This document shows positions 44,888 to 54,960 of a stretch of DNA of 64,000 nucleotides, piece after piece. Every line of letters starts with the position of its first letter. Position 1 is the first letter of the stretch. Source of the DNA: Dromiciops gliroides (taxonomy: Eukaryota; Chordata; Mammalia; Microbiotheria; Microbiotheriidae); assembly GCF_019393635.1 (NCBI RefSeq), contig NC_057861.1, forward strand, positions 307,597,968-307,661,967. The letters run 5' to 3'. The notes under the pieces were generated by a model that was given only the letters and a program-made list of their open reading frames with translations, made no database searches and was not told where the DNA came from. Both the position numbers and the translations under genes were made by a program.

Positions 44888-44941
<54 letters not shown>

Positions 44942-44957
44942 AAAGAAAAGAAGAAAG
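44714..44957. repeat. Compound (AAAG)n(GGAA)n(AAAG)n tetranucleotide array
   Basis: About 244 bp of pure purine on this strand: AAAG units to about 44,771, then about 30 GGAA units, then AAAG units from about 44,891. No A/G interruption breaks the tetranucleotide phase within each block. The lysine/arginine/glutamate-rich ORFs here are products of the repeat, not genes. Confidence 0.97.
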
Positions 44958-45142
44958 TCCTATGACTAGGACTTTATTCTTGATTCCCTAGAAAATTGGG
45001 AGCAAATGGTGAGATCCAGGGAGTAAAATTAGACGATTGAAGTAGGTAAAGAAGGCAGTTTTGTCAATCATGTTAAAATGAACCTCAGTATAGTTATAGC
45101 AAAAATTTATAAAATGATATAAAAATATGAGGCATGGTTTGT

Positions 45143-45255
45143 GCAGGGTATCCTAAAAGTCTTAGTTAAGTTTTAAGCTAGTAAAGTTGTTCTTATTGTT
45201 ATTCATTTAATATATTAAAGCTTGAGGCTACACTAAGATTTTTGGGACACTGCAT
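45143..45255. mobile_element. Mariner-like MITE
   Basis: Terminal inverted repeats frame about 113 bp. The left end reads GCAGGGTATCCTAAAAGTC and continues TTAGTTAAGTTTTAAGC. The complement of the right end reads GCAGTGTCCCAAAAATCTT and continues AGTGTAGCCTCAAGC. The CCCAAAAGTCTTAGT type of end is known from mammal-wide mariner-derived repeats. Its small size fits a non-autonomous deletion product. Confidence 0.75.
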
Positions 45256-45299
45256 ATAACACTTTACATTTGAATGATTCAATTAAACTTTTAGAGTAC

Positions 45300-45385
45300 T
45301 TTCAACCAATTAATCAATGAATATTTATTAGTTCCACACTATGTGAAAGGAGTTGTTGTTAGGCACTGGAGGGGAGAATTGGGAG
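45300..45385 (-). mobile_element. L2 3' end, antisense
   Basis: CAATGAATATTTATTAGTTC, CACTATGTGAAAGG and TAGGCACTGGAGGGGAGA. Confidence 0.6.
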
Positions 45386-45419
45386 GGGCTTGAAAATACC
45401 AACTAAGTGATACAGTGAA

Positions 45420-45888
45420 TAGAGAAGTTCAAATCCATACTCAATTACTAGTCATTTAATTTTTTCCTTGGTTTCCTCAACTGTAAAATGTGCAACATAA
45501 TATCGCCTACCTCCCATGATTTTTGTGAGAATCAAATAAGATAATAAATTTATAGTGCCCAACATGTTATAGGAGCTGCTAGGTGGTATAGTGAATAGAA
45601 CTCTGGGGCTTGGAACCAGGAAGACTCATCTTCTTGAGTTCAAATCTAGTCTCAGACAGTTATTAGTTGCATGACCCTGGGCAAACCATTTAACCCTGTT
45701 TGCCTCAGTTTCTAATCTGTAAAAATGAGCTGGAGAAGGAAATGGCAAACCATTCCAGTATCTCCACCAAGAAAATCCCAAAATGGAGTCACAGAGTCAG
45801 ACATGACTGAAATAACTCATGAAGAACAGAAGCAATAACATATTGTAAGTTCTATGTAAATAGCCTATTATTGTCTATTATTATTACA
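45420..45888 (+). mobile_element. MIR/THER SINE split by an RTE-tailed SINE
   Basis: The first part (45,420-45,571) reads GTTCAAATCCATACTC, GGTTTCCTCAACTGTAAAAT, then TGAGAATCAAATAAGATAAT. It resumes at about 45,838 with TTGTAAGTTCTATGTAAATA and ends in TATTATTATTAC. Confidence 0.7.
45572..45837 (+). mobile_element. RTE-tailed SINE
   Basis: Full-length copy with head GGAGCTGCTAGGTGGTATAG, core, and RTE tail CAGTATCTCCACCAAGAAAA to GAGTCACAGAGTCAGAC. It sits inside a MIR; AACATGTTAT and AACATATTGT at the sides are the probable diverged TSD. Confidence 0.88.
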
Positions 45889-45959
45889 GCCATATCATAA
45901 CTCACATTACAGAGAAAAAATTTACAAAGCATTTTCTTTATAATAATACTGACATTTCA

Positions 45960-46195
45960 TGTAAAAGAATAAGATTCCTATCCTCAAAGAACTTATCATG
46001 TAATTAGTGGGATAAGCTATATAGACATGAGAAGAACACTGAGAGTACTAACTAGTCTATGATAATTTCCAGCTCAGTAATAAAACAATAAATGCTTGAG
46101 GAGTTTAGAAAAGGGGAGACCACTATGGTCTTGGTCTACTTACAGAAGTCTTCGTTGGAAGAGATGGAATTCAAGCTGTGTTTCCATATCTGTTA
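45960..46195 (-). mobile_element. L2 3' region, antisense, degenerate
   Basis: CCTATCCTCAAAGAACTTAT and AGATGGAATTCAAGCTGTG follow antisense L2 order. Confidence 0.45.
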
Positions 46196-46319
46196 TTTCA
46201 TTTTTGACTTCTGCATCTATGAAATTCCAAAGAAATAAGGAAGGACTTAGCTAAATGGAATGGACTAAATAGCTAAATTTAATATTGTACCTACAATAAT
46301 CAAGATTTTTTTTCAAGAA

Positions 46320-47403
46320 AGGGGGAGATAAATGTAAGACTAAAAGATTGACTTTTAGGAACAATGATTAGAAGCTCCCACATCAAAACAATAGAGAATC
46401 ATAGACAGTTATGGGGAGTTGTCAAGAGAAACAAAAATAAATGTTTTCTTTTATACTACGGAATTTATTTCATTTTCCCTTTCCTACACAAAATCATTCA
46501 TGAGGAAAAAACCTTCATCAAATGATTAATAGCAAAATAAGGTAGTGATCTGGTGTACTGTGACATAACAAGCTTTATTATTTCAATGATTTGGGCATCA
46601 ATCCCTTCCCAGTGCACCCCTGACATCTGTACTAAATGATTGTCCGTATGTTAACAACTTTTAACATCACACTCTCTACTACCAGAACTGCTCATTTCCA
46701 TTCACTCACAGAATGGCAACTTGAACTTCTCCTGGGCCCATTGGTACTTTAAAAATAAGTGCGGGAAAAGGATAGTGAGACAGAACATGCTCCAAAATGC
46801 TTTGTGGCCTAAAACATGGCACTTACAGAAATGTATATTAGGGACTACTACACGGGGCATCTAAGGATCATATTTCAAGACAAGCATCTTTTCAGGAAAG
46901 GTCCAGACGGTCAAAGGCGACCCACACTATTTATTCTGGTTGTCCCACCCTCCTCATTTAAATGTTATTCTCTATTCTTGGCATAATAATGCTTCTGATA
47001 TACTCAGCTGGCATTACATCGTCCTTTTGATTGCAATGTGGATTGAATACCACATGCCCTCCTCCTCCTCCTGCTCCTCTTCTTGTCTGCTACATCATTG
47101 GAGTTGATTGCTGTAGCCACTCATCAGGAAGGTCTGGCAGCTGCAAGACCCAGATGCCAGTTTCTTTTGACAGTGGCCTCGCATGTCAGCTTATCTCCCC
47201 ATTTGGTAACTCTTCTGACATCAAGACTTATGTGGACTATGAAATGGTTGGGGGAGGGCAGAAGCATCGAATGCCATTAGTAAAATAAGGATATTGGAAG
47301 AAAAAATCACTGTGAAGTTTATCCAAGGGATCAGAGCAGAGCTGTTAATGTCAATGTTGTACCTACCACTTTACAAACCAAAGACAATTAGGCTGTACCT
47401 ACA
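46320..47403. other. Unique sequence, no gene seen
   Basis: Mixed-composition DNA without recognised repeats. ORFs at 47.03-47.29 kb in two frames lack motifs; one is proline-rich because of CTCCTCCTC triplets. Confidence 0.45.
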
Positions 47404-47508
47404 TGAAGAAGGAAATGCCAAACCACTCCAGTATCTTTGCCAAGAAAACCCCAAATGGGGTCACAAAGAATCAGACATGACTGAAAAACAACTCAACAAC
47501 AAGAACGT
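47404..47508 (+). mobile_element. RTE-tailed SINE, 5'-truncated
   Basis: Only the tail remains: GAAGGAAATGCCAAACCACT, CAGTATCTTTGCCAAGAAAA, GGGTCACAAAGAATCAGACA, ending CAACTCAACAACAAG. Confidence 0.88.
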
Positions 47509-47694
47509 GATTCCAAACCATTCAGCTGATAAATGAAATGCAGTAGTATGCTAGTCATACACAATGCAACCTAAGATATTTTGCATTTCTGAATTTTATT
47601 ATCACTGAATTCTATATGTCCTAATCTAGTGTGTGAGTCATATATTGACCTGAATAATTCTAATTCTTTCATACAATACAAAATATAAGAGTGA

Positions 47695-47830
47695 GGTATA
47701 TAGCAGATAAAGAACTAACCGTGTATTCAGTAAGATCTCAGTTGAAGTTCTGCCTCTGAAACACAGGGTGTGTGATTGAGCAAATTATTAACCTCTCTGG
47801 CCCAGGCAATTTTCTAAGAGTTTAAGCAGA
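47695..47830 (+). mobile_element. MIR-like remnant
   Basis: AAGTTCTGCCTCTGAAACAC, GTGTGTGATTGAGCAAATTA and AACCTCTCTGGCC. Confidence 0.5.
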
Positions 47831-47979
47831 ACAAGTATCTGCTGAATAGATAGAGGCAGTTTCCCTACTTGGGATTCCTGATGCCAAAGAAATCACTGGT
47901 CCAGTCATAATAATAATAAAAACAACAACAGTGTAGTATCCTCACCTAGGTTCCCCCTTAACAGTAAGGTAGCATATTT

Positions 47980-48082
47980 TTTATTTTTTCTGTATTCTCC
48001 ACAGGGCCTAGTTTATAACTGGTCCCTCCATAGGCAAATTCTGAATATTGTATCAGATGGGTTGATTAACTGATTGTTCTGT
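47980..48082 (+). mobile_element. L2 3' end remnant
   Basis: TGTATTCTCCACAGGGCCTA and a TTGATTAACTGATTG end. Confidence 0.4.
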
Positions 48083-48124
48083 TTTGGAATATACAAATAG
48101 TGTTTAGGCCTCTATATAATGCCT

Positions 48125-48765
48125 AAAACAACCAATAAACAAACATTTATTAAGCCCTTACTGTGTATCACACAGAATTCTAAGTATTCTGGCGATGCAA
48201 GGACAATTTTACCTATAAGGAGCTAACATTCTCAAAGATAATGTATACATGAGACATCTACAAATCAAATACAAGATAACTTTGGAGAAGGCACCAGAAA
48301 ATGAAGGGAAAGCAGGAAAGACCCCTATCACACCCAGAATGTGTTGCTTTAGTGGAGCCTTGAAGAAAGCCAAGGATCCCAGGAGGCTGAGATGAGGTAG
48401 GAAATCATTCCCAGAAGCCAGATGGTCAGTAAAATCGAGACAGGAAATGGAGTATCCCATGTGAAGTACAGTAAGTAGACTAATATGGCTAGAGTACAGA
48501 GATCATGAGGGAGAATAATGTGTATCAGAGATATAGAAAAGGGACAGGTTGTGAAGAGCTTAAATACCAAACAGAGGAGTTTATATTTGACCCTAGAGCC
48601 AATAGGAAGCCAGCTACTGGTGTTTATTGAGTAGGGAATGGGGTGACATGGTCAGACCCACAGTTTAGGAATATCACATTGATGGTTATATGAATGGTAG
48701 CTTAGAATGGAAAGAGGTTTGAAGCAAAGAGACTAGTTAGAACGCTAAATTAGTCACCAAAAATA
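48125..48765 (-). mobile_element. L2 LINE 3' half, antisense
   Basis: One of the clearest L2 copies. It reads CAAACATTTATTAAGCCCTT, GGAGCTAACATTCTC, GCCTTGAAGAAAGCCAAGG, GTTGTGAAGAGCTTAAATAC, AGAGGAGTTTATATTTGACC, GGGGTGACATGGTCAGACC and ATCACATTGATGG. The complement encodes the ORF2 C-terminus. Frames are broken. Confidence 0.82.
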
Positions 48766-49044
48766 ATATTTGATATTTTATCATATTCTTGTGACACTAC
48801 CTATGTTATCTTTCACTATAAGGGATCCTCCGCTATCATGGCATTGAAATAACCTTAGATAATGTCTAATAGTGCTACCAAGTTGCAAAGGCTTGGGGGA
48901 AGGGGTTGGGGAGAGTGCACCCAGCAACAGACCATGTGCTTATCATAAAAGTACCAACATGGTAAAGTTTAGCATCAGGATGACCTCAATTTTTTTTCAC
49001 ACTTTAACTTAAAATATACTAAATGTTGTTTTTAAAAAAAAACT

Positions 49045-49487
49045 TCAATTAGTTCTCTATTGCCTCTAAGACAAAATGTAAGTTATCATTTAAGGCCTTC
49101 TATAATTTGTCTCCCACCTACCTTTCCCGTCTTATTTTAAATTAATCCCCTTCACATACTTTATGTTCCAGCTAAACTGGGTCGCTGGCCATTTTTGGAA
49201 CTTGATATTTCATCTGCCTATATCTTTTCCCATGAGCCTTCCCTCATGCCTGGAATGAATAACTTCTTCTCCAACTCTCAGAATATTTATTTTCCTTTAA
49301 GGCTCAGCTCATCGGTAGCTGATTGCTGATTCCCAGTTATTAGTTGTCTCTTCTCACATTATCTTGCATTTACCTATCTCTTACCTCCAACCTACTCCCT
49401 TAGGATGAAAGTTCCTTGTACAAAGCCTCAGTGCCCTGCATATAGCAGGCACTTACCAAGTGTAAATGGGATTGAATGTATGATAAA
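49045..49487 (+). mobile_element. L2 LINE 3' end
   Basis: TAGTTCTCTATTGCCTCTAA, TTTAAGGCCTTCTATAATTT, TTCCCTCATGCCTGGAATGA, TTAAGGCTCAGCTCATCGGT, then GCATATAGCAGGCACTTACC. Confidence 0.78.
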
Positions 49488-49489
49488 AA

Positions 49490-50275
49490 ATATTCTTGGA
49501 AGCTTTAGATATAGGGGCCCTGACATTGACATCTTCCTCTGAGGATGCACCTTGATCTTCTTTATCACTGAAGAAACTTTCTATGGCCCTCACCTTTCTC
49601 TGTCTGCTAATCTTGCCTTTATTTTACTTGACTTTTAGCTCCTTAAAGTGGGGCACTGTTTCTAGGCTGCAGTATTCCAAGTTTCAGGAGGTCCCAGGTG
49701 GTATGATTTAAGGAAGATCAGGTTCTTCACTCACCTGGCCTGTTCCCTGGTCCTTAAATGACCCCAGACCAACTTGCTAATCAACCAGCTTTGTTTATTG
49801 TGGTTGTCAGCTCTGAAGAGCCTGTGTCTCTCCCCTACCTGGGCCACTGCTATTCAAGCCTTCCTTCTGATTCCCAGCAGGGGTGAAAAACCCAAGTTCT
49901 GCCTCAGCACCAGCATAGACCCCTGTAGTATCCCCCCTGCCAAGGGCTCAGCCCTCTCACCAGACTGTGAGCTTAGTTCCAGATAACACTGGTGCTTCAG
50001 CTGATTCAGAGGCCCTGGGGGTCTCCTTTTCTGGGCCTTCCTGGGACTGGATCTGTGTCAGGGTGACTACAGGGTTGAGTTCCATTCCTATCTCAGCATA
50101 TCAGCAACCTCCTTCTGACCTTCCAAGATGTTCTTGGTTGGAAGATGATTTCAGCACATTCTTCTGTGGGTTTTGCTGCTCCAGGAATTGTCCTATGTCA
50201 TTATTTGGATGTTTTTTGGAGTGATAGTGTCATGAGTTCGAGAGCTCACTGCCTTTCCTCTGCCATCTTCTATTG
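49490..50275 (-). mobile_element. L1 5' end: 5' UTR and start of ORF1
   Basis: The minus strand starts with GAAGATGGCAGAGGAAAGGC (complement at about 50,255-50,274), the L1 5' end seen also at 19.0 kb. About 600 bp of 5' UTR follow, then an ORF1-like stretch ending near 49,495 (GAAGATCAAGGTGC, then CTCAGAGGAAGATGTCAATG, then TCTAAAGCTTCCAAG). The rest of the L1 is absent; it abuts L2 sequence. Most L1 pieces keep the 3' end, so this isolated 5' end is unusual. Confidence 0.72.
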
Positions 50276-50365
50276 TTGGCTATATACCAATAAAAAATAT
50301 TTTTTAAGACCGACTACAAATGTCCAAAACGGCTATAAGCTCTGTTTGTGGAAGGAGTTCCTCCA

Positions 50366-50515
50366 GGGGCAGCCAGGTGGTGCAGTGGATAAAACACTGG
50401 CCCTAAATTCAGGAGGACCTGAGTTCAAATATGACCTCAGACACTTAACACTTACTAGCTGTGTGACTCTGGGCAAGTCACTTAACTCTCATTGCCCCAC
50501 AAAAAAAAAAAAAAA
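50366..50515 (+). mobile_element. WSINE-type CORE-SINE
   Basis: Full-length copy with a 15-A tail, directly followed by an RTE-tailed SINE. No convincing TSD was seen. Confidence 0.94.
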
Positions 50516-50795
50516 GGAAGGCTCTACTGATAAAGCACGGATGCTTGAAGTATTACTAGGCCTGAAGTCAGGAAGACCTGAGTTCAAATCTGACCTCAGA
50601 CACTTACTTCGTGATCCTGGGCAAGACACTTAATCCTATTTGCCTCACTTTCCTCATTTATAAAATAAGCTGGAGAAGGAAATGGCAAACCACTATAGTT
50701 TAGGGGGTTTTTTGGAGGGTAGGAGGTTATTTGTTTGTTGTTTTCCCAAAATGGGGTCATGAAGAATTGAACACAACTATAAAGTGACTGAATAA
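50516..50795 (+). mobile_element. RTE-tailed SINE
   Basis: GATAAAGCACGGATGC, CAGGAAGACCTGAGTTCAAA, AAGCTGGAGAAGGAAATGGC, then GGGGTCATGAAGAATTGAAC and GTGACTGAATAACAAA. A T/G-rich insertion of about 50 bp (50,702-50,745) replaces the CAGTATCTTTGCC segment. Confidence 0.85.
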
Positions 50796-50844
50796 CAAAA
50801 AACATCCATTTCAAATAACTTCAGTTCACTTAAATACAACAATC

Positions 50845-50950
50845 ATTAGTTGCCCAGTGTGATCAGGGCACTATGCTAGGCACTGGGGGAAGAAACAAAA
50901 TTTAAATGTCTATTCTATTATTATGAAATTTATAGTCTATTGATAGGAAA
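50845..50950 (-). mobile_element. L2 3' end, antisense
   Basis: GGGCACTATGCTAGGCACTG then GGGGAAGAAACAAAATTTAA. Confidence 0.6.
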
Positions 50951-51015
50951 ATCTATTTTTAAATTACCGCATAATAATACAGGACATACTTTGCCTCCCT
51001 CACATCCTGTAGCAT

Positions 51016-51215
51016 AAGATAATGGAAAGAGTGCTGGATTCAGAGTTGGAGAAACTAGGTTCCAAAGCTGACTTTGCCATTCACTACCTGTGTCACTATT
51101 CATTTCCCCCTCTGGACCTCAACTCCTCATCTGTAAAAGCAGAAAGGTATGGACTAGGTCCCAAAGATCAAAGAGAATCTTAATTCTTTTCCTACTCTAA
51201 ATCTATGATTCTACC
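51016..51215 (+). mobile_element. MIR/THER SINE
   Basis: AATGGAAAGAGTGCTGGATT, TGCCATTCACTACCTGTGTC, CAACTCCTCATCTGTAAAAG, ending ATCTATGATTCT. Confidence 0.75.
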
Positions 51216-51219
51216 TTGA

Positions 51220-51410
51220 ATTATTATGTTCTATTGTAATCAACCTTGTATTATTATGCTTATCTGTTTATATATCGTTTTCCAAACCCAATTTCCAACC
51301 AGTGGAGTATAAGCTTCTTAGGCAAAGAGGCAGAGTCATTTTTTAAAAATCTCTTTATCCCCAGTGACTTGAGAGGTGCAAAAAAAAAGTGCTAACTGAT
51401 ATTTTTTAAA
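51220..51410 (+). mobile_element. L2 3' end
   Basis: GGAGTATAAGCTTCTTAGGC, then TCTTTATCCCCAGTGACTTG. Confidence 0.55.
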
Positions 51411-52129
51411 TGTTTAGAAATAGAACTAGAATATCATTCTTTTAAGGAGCAGCCTTAATTTTCTTCCCTTTTGTAGGTTGGTCTAAAGTTATATAAAGGA
51501 TGTAGTAGAATGTTTGCAGAATGAAGTATAATGTCCCATGAAAGGAAAACTGTCTCTCACACTTCCTTGACAGAAATCGGCATGGTTTCTAAGACTTGGG
51601 GGCACTTTTGTTGCCTGCCATGGAAGAATTCTATATACCCAGGTGCACCATGAATATTATTTGATGATGATGAGCACTTGATGAATAATTTTCTGAGTGT
51701 TGTTGATAATTACTGTCGTATACTATTATAGATCCAAAAGCAAAAAGCTAACGAGCAGGTCTAAGAATAAAAGGTTAAAATCCAAAGGAAAAAAGTCATC
51801 ATTTTTCTGGGTGTGGAGAAAAATTTTAAAGGATTAGATGAACATGTGGGAAACTACCAGCCGACCCAATTCAGCTGGTGTAGTTATTCAACTGTATTAA
51901 TTGCATACACTGAAATACTTTCAAGGGAGCCATGATTTCATCATACCTTAAGGGAAGAGACACTCTTCGCCAATGCATATTGCAACCCCTTCATGCCTTA
52001 GTAGATGATTCTCTAACATCTTTGTTGTGGTCCCCCAAAAAAATTTATCACTAGAGGACAAATCTAGTGGGAAATTCTTGAAATTTAAAATACTTCTCAG
52101 ACAACAGATACACAAGCTATGCCCCAGTC
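51411..52129. other. Unique sequence
   Basis: No recognised repeat or ORF of note. Confidence 0.45.
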
Positions 52130-52210
52130 CATCATGGAATCCTGGCAGGGCTAGTGCCTTCCTGGTACATAGTAGGCACTTTAATCAATGCTTATTGATT
52201 GACTGAGTAG
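52130..52210 (+). mobile_element. L2 3' end
   Basis: TGGTACATAGTAGGCACTTT, then CAATGCTTATTGATTGACTG. Confidence 0.7.
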
Positions 52211-53185
52211 TAATTATGTTTTGTCATTTCTTATTCTATTACATTGTGTGTTTTCAGTATGGAATTGAGATCTCTTCAGTACAGGGAGCTCCTACTAAGG
52301 AAATTCCCTCTATCAAGGCAGAGAGGCAGCTGCTCTAGAACTTCTAGTTTTAAAGAGATGCTTGGGATACTGAGAAGTTCAGTATGTATCACACACAGGA
52401 CCTGAACTCAGATCTTCTTGAATCAGAGGTCAGTTCCTTATTCAATGATTCGGATAGTCTGAATTCAACTGCATTAGGAGTATAAGATGTCTGCTTATCT
52501 CAACTTCATTCTAGTTATACCATGAGGACAATGTGATAGGGAGGCATGCATTTAGAGATTAGATTTATTTTCTTTTCCCCCTCCAAAAGTACCTTTATGG
52601 AATATGGAACATCTTTACATGTTTCCTTTCTAAATCAGTTAGGGAAACCTCTCTGGAGACAATTCAACTTCCTTCTAGTGAAAGACATTAGAAAAAACAT
52701 AAGTTTAACTAGAAAACCTTAACCGAGTAATGTTGACATCAGCAATGGTACTGGTTTACTGTCAGGAAAGCAAATGAGAAGCAGCCTTTTTGATCCAGGA
52801 AAAAACACCCATCTTTTTTTTCTCCTAGAAAAGGAAACATATAGGTTGTAAGACAAGGAGGGATGGTTTCACAAGCTGGAGAAGAGGCTGTAACTGAGAG
52901 TAGAGCCTCAAAATCCACAAATTGAAAACAATGAATATAACCTTTAGGGTACCTGATGACATGTCAGAAAAAAAAGAAGAAAAATGGGTCTAATTTCCAA
53001 ATTAAAGCAGAAGACTCGTTCTCCTCTTTTAAAAAAAAATCATGTTTTTCATATGCTTTCATTTAACTACATTTAGTTAAACTAGACTTTGGAAGCAGAA
53101 GCCTCAACAATGTTATATATGGTTTGAAAATTAATAAGAAAAGGTATTTTCTAGATAAACTATGCTGGAATAAGAATAGCAATAA
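52211..53185. other. Mostly unique sequence
   Basis: A short antisense MIR-like piece (GACCTGAACTCAGATCTTC) lies near 52,400; otherwise nothing recognised. Confidence 0.45.
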
Positions 53186-53189
53186 TAAC

Positions 53190-53425
53190 TGACATTTGTA
53201 GCACTTTAAGGTTTATAAAGCATTTCACATACATTATCACCTATGATACTTCACTTGGTCCTCACAGCAATCTTTTCTTATAAATATTACAAGTATTTTA
53301 TAGATTATGAAACTGAGACTGAGAAAGATAAGTAACCTTCTCAAGGTCACAAACCTAGTATACATCTGAGGCAGGGTTCAAGACTTGGTTTCCTTGTCTT
53401 CCTCACTCCAGTATTTATCAAATAT
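53190..53425 (-). mobile_element. MIR SINE, antisense
   Basis: AGCACTTTAAGGTTTATAAA, then TTATGAAACTGAGACTGAGA, TCTCAAGGTCACAAACCTAG and ATCTGAGGCAGGGTTCAAGA. Confidence 0.78.
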
Positions 53426-53556
53426 TTCTAAGGCATAACTTACAGGCAAGTCACTTTGGGTATATTTAGAGAAATACTAGATCTGCCCTCCACCCTCTAA
53501 ATTAGTTGGGAGACCAGGCATATACATTTTTTAAAAAAGAGTAACCTAATGTCTTT

Positions 53557-53745
53557 ATCCCAAAGAGATCACAGAAAAGGGAAAAGGACCCACATGTACA
53601 AAAATATTTATAGCTGCTCTTTTTGTGGTGGCAAAGAATTGGAAGTTGAGGGGATACCCATCAACTGGGGAATGGGTAAACAAGTGGTGGTATATGAATG
53701 TAATGGAATACTATTGTGCTATAAAAAATGATGAGCAATGGTCTC
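53557..53745 (+). mobile_element. L1 ORF2 C-terminal fragment
   Basis: A short, isolated piece whose frames read IFIAALF, then (53,625 frame) MVAKNWKLRGYPSTGEW and MEYYCAIKNDEQ, the conserved end of L1 ORF2. It lacks a 3' UTR and A tail. It preserves the segment that has become (GT)n in the 26.75-kb L1. Confidence 0.85.
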
Positions 53746-54234
53746 TCCCACTATACCCCACTGCCCTTTTCCTTTTGATCAGAGTACTCAGCATGGTCTA
53801 TGTACATGGTGACTTTAACAAAGCAGTTGCCCTCCTTTTGACCCAGTAGTAAAGTTTTACTGTCCAAGGAAAGACAATGTACCTTCATATTAATTACTTC
53901 TTAAAAGTATTTATATTGTCAAATGATCCATATCCACATGAATTTCTTCATTAACACAGTGTGCAGGTCCTCTATACCTTAATAGATAGTTTGCAGAATC
54001 GGTATGGAAAGCAAAATTCCATTGCCCAGCAGTCAGTTTTCTTTTGAAAAGTTTTGCTGCATCTAACTAGGCTGCTCTTTGAACAGTGAGCATACAGTCT
54101 GTCTCTGAGCCTATACTAGAAACATTTTCAGCTTTGTAGGATGTGCTAAAGTTGCTATTTCACTCAAATTGAGACAATATTAAAACTAAGAAAGAACTAA
54201 TAAATCTATGGGTACAACTTCAGTTTAACTTTCA
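53746..54234. other. Unique sequence
   Basis: No recognised repeat; the downstream part of the 53,625 ORF has no further L1 resemblance. Confidence 0.45.
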
Positions 54235-54605
54235 ATCAATTCATTAAAAAGTAGGCATTTATTGAGTACCTCTTATGTGACAGGCACTGTGATAGGTTTA
54301 AGAGTACAGAGATTAAAGTAGAAACAATCCTTCCCTCAATGAATTTATAATCTCTCAAAGATACATATGTGTGTATGTACATATGTGTATATATATAAAT
54401 ACATTTGTGTATTCATGTGTATATGAGCATATATATTATTATATATTATATAGTAGGTAAACATATATACTAAACATGTGTTCAAAATATAGGCAAAATT
54501 GATAAAAGGAGATTTGGGGGAAAGATACCTTTAGGTGTTGATGGTCTTGGGAAGGGAAATCAGCAAAGACCTTCTAGAGAAAGTGCAAATTGAAGGCTCA
54601 GGTAG
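54235..54605 (-). mobile_element. L2 3' end, antisense, with microsatellite
   Basis: GGCATTTATTGAGTACCTCT, GACAGGCACTGTGATAGG, CCTCAATGAATTTATAATC. A TATG/TA tract (54,360-54,470) lies inside, and GGAAATCAGCAAAGACC follows. Confidence 0.65.
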
Positions 54606-54609
54606 AGTA

Positions 54610-54858
54610 TGAGCAGCTAGGTAAAACAGTGGATAAAGCTCTGAGCCAGAAATCAGGAACATCTGAGTTCAAATTCAACCTCAGACGTTTAATAGCTGTA
54701 TGACCCTGGGCAAGTCACTTAACTCTGTTTGCCTTAGTTTCCTCATCTGTAAAATGAGCTGGAAGAGGAAATGGCAAATTACTCCATTATGTCAGCCAAG
54801 AAAATCTCAAATGGGATCACAAAGAGTCAGACACAAATGAAATAACAGACCAACAATG
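54610..54858 (+). mobile_element. RTE-tailed SINE
   Basis: Full-length copy with head GAGCAGCTAGGTAAAACAGT, core GAGTTCAAATTCAACC, and tail CAGCCAAGAAAATCTC, GGATCACAAAGAGTCAGACA. Confidence 0.88.
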
Positions 54859-54960
54859 GACCATAGACATATTTCAAGGGGTCTATGGACTTGAATGGGA
54901 AAAAAATAGGTCATTTTCCCCCACAATAATTGGTTTCCATTAAAAGAGTGTCCATTACAC
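54859..54960. mobile_element. Possible DNA-transposon-like remnant
   Basis: CAAGGGGTCTATGGACTTGA followed by ATGGGAAAAAAATAGG resembles the left half of the element at 43.8 kb. Confidence 0.35.

Noticed and set aside
44602-44991. ORF of 129 codons, lysine/arginine/glutamate/glycine-rich
   Set aside because: It is the translation of the AAAG/GGAA microsatellite and open only because the repeat has no stop in that frame.
50145-50633. ORF of 162 codons on the plus strand, the longest in the window
   Set aside because: It runs through the antisense L1 5' UTR, a WSINE-type SINE and part of an RTE-tailed SINE. No single protein family could span these.
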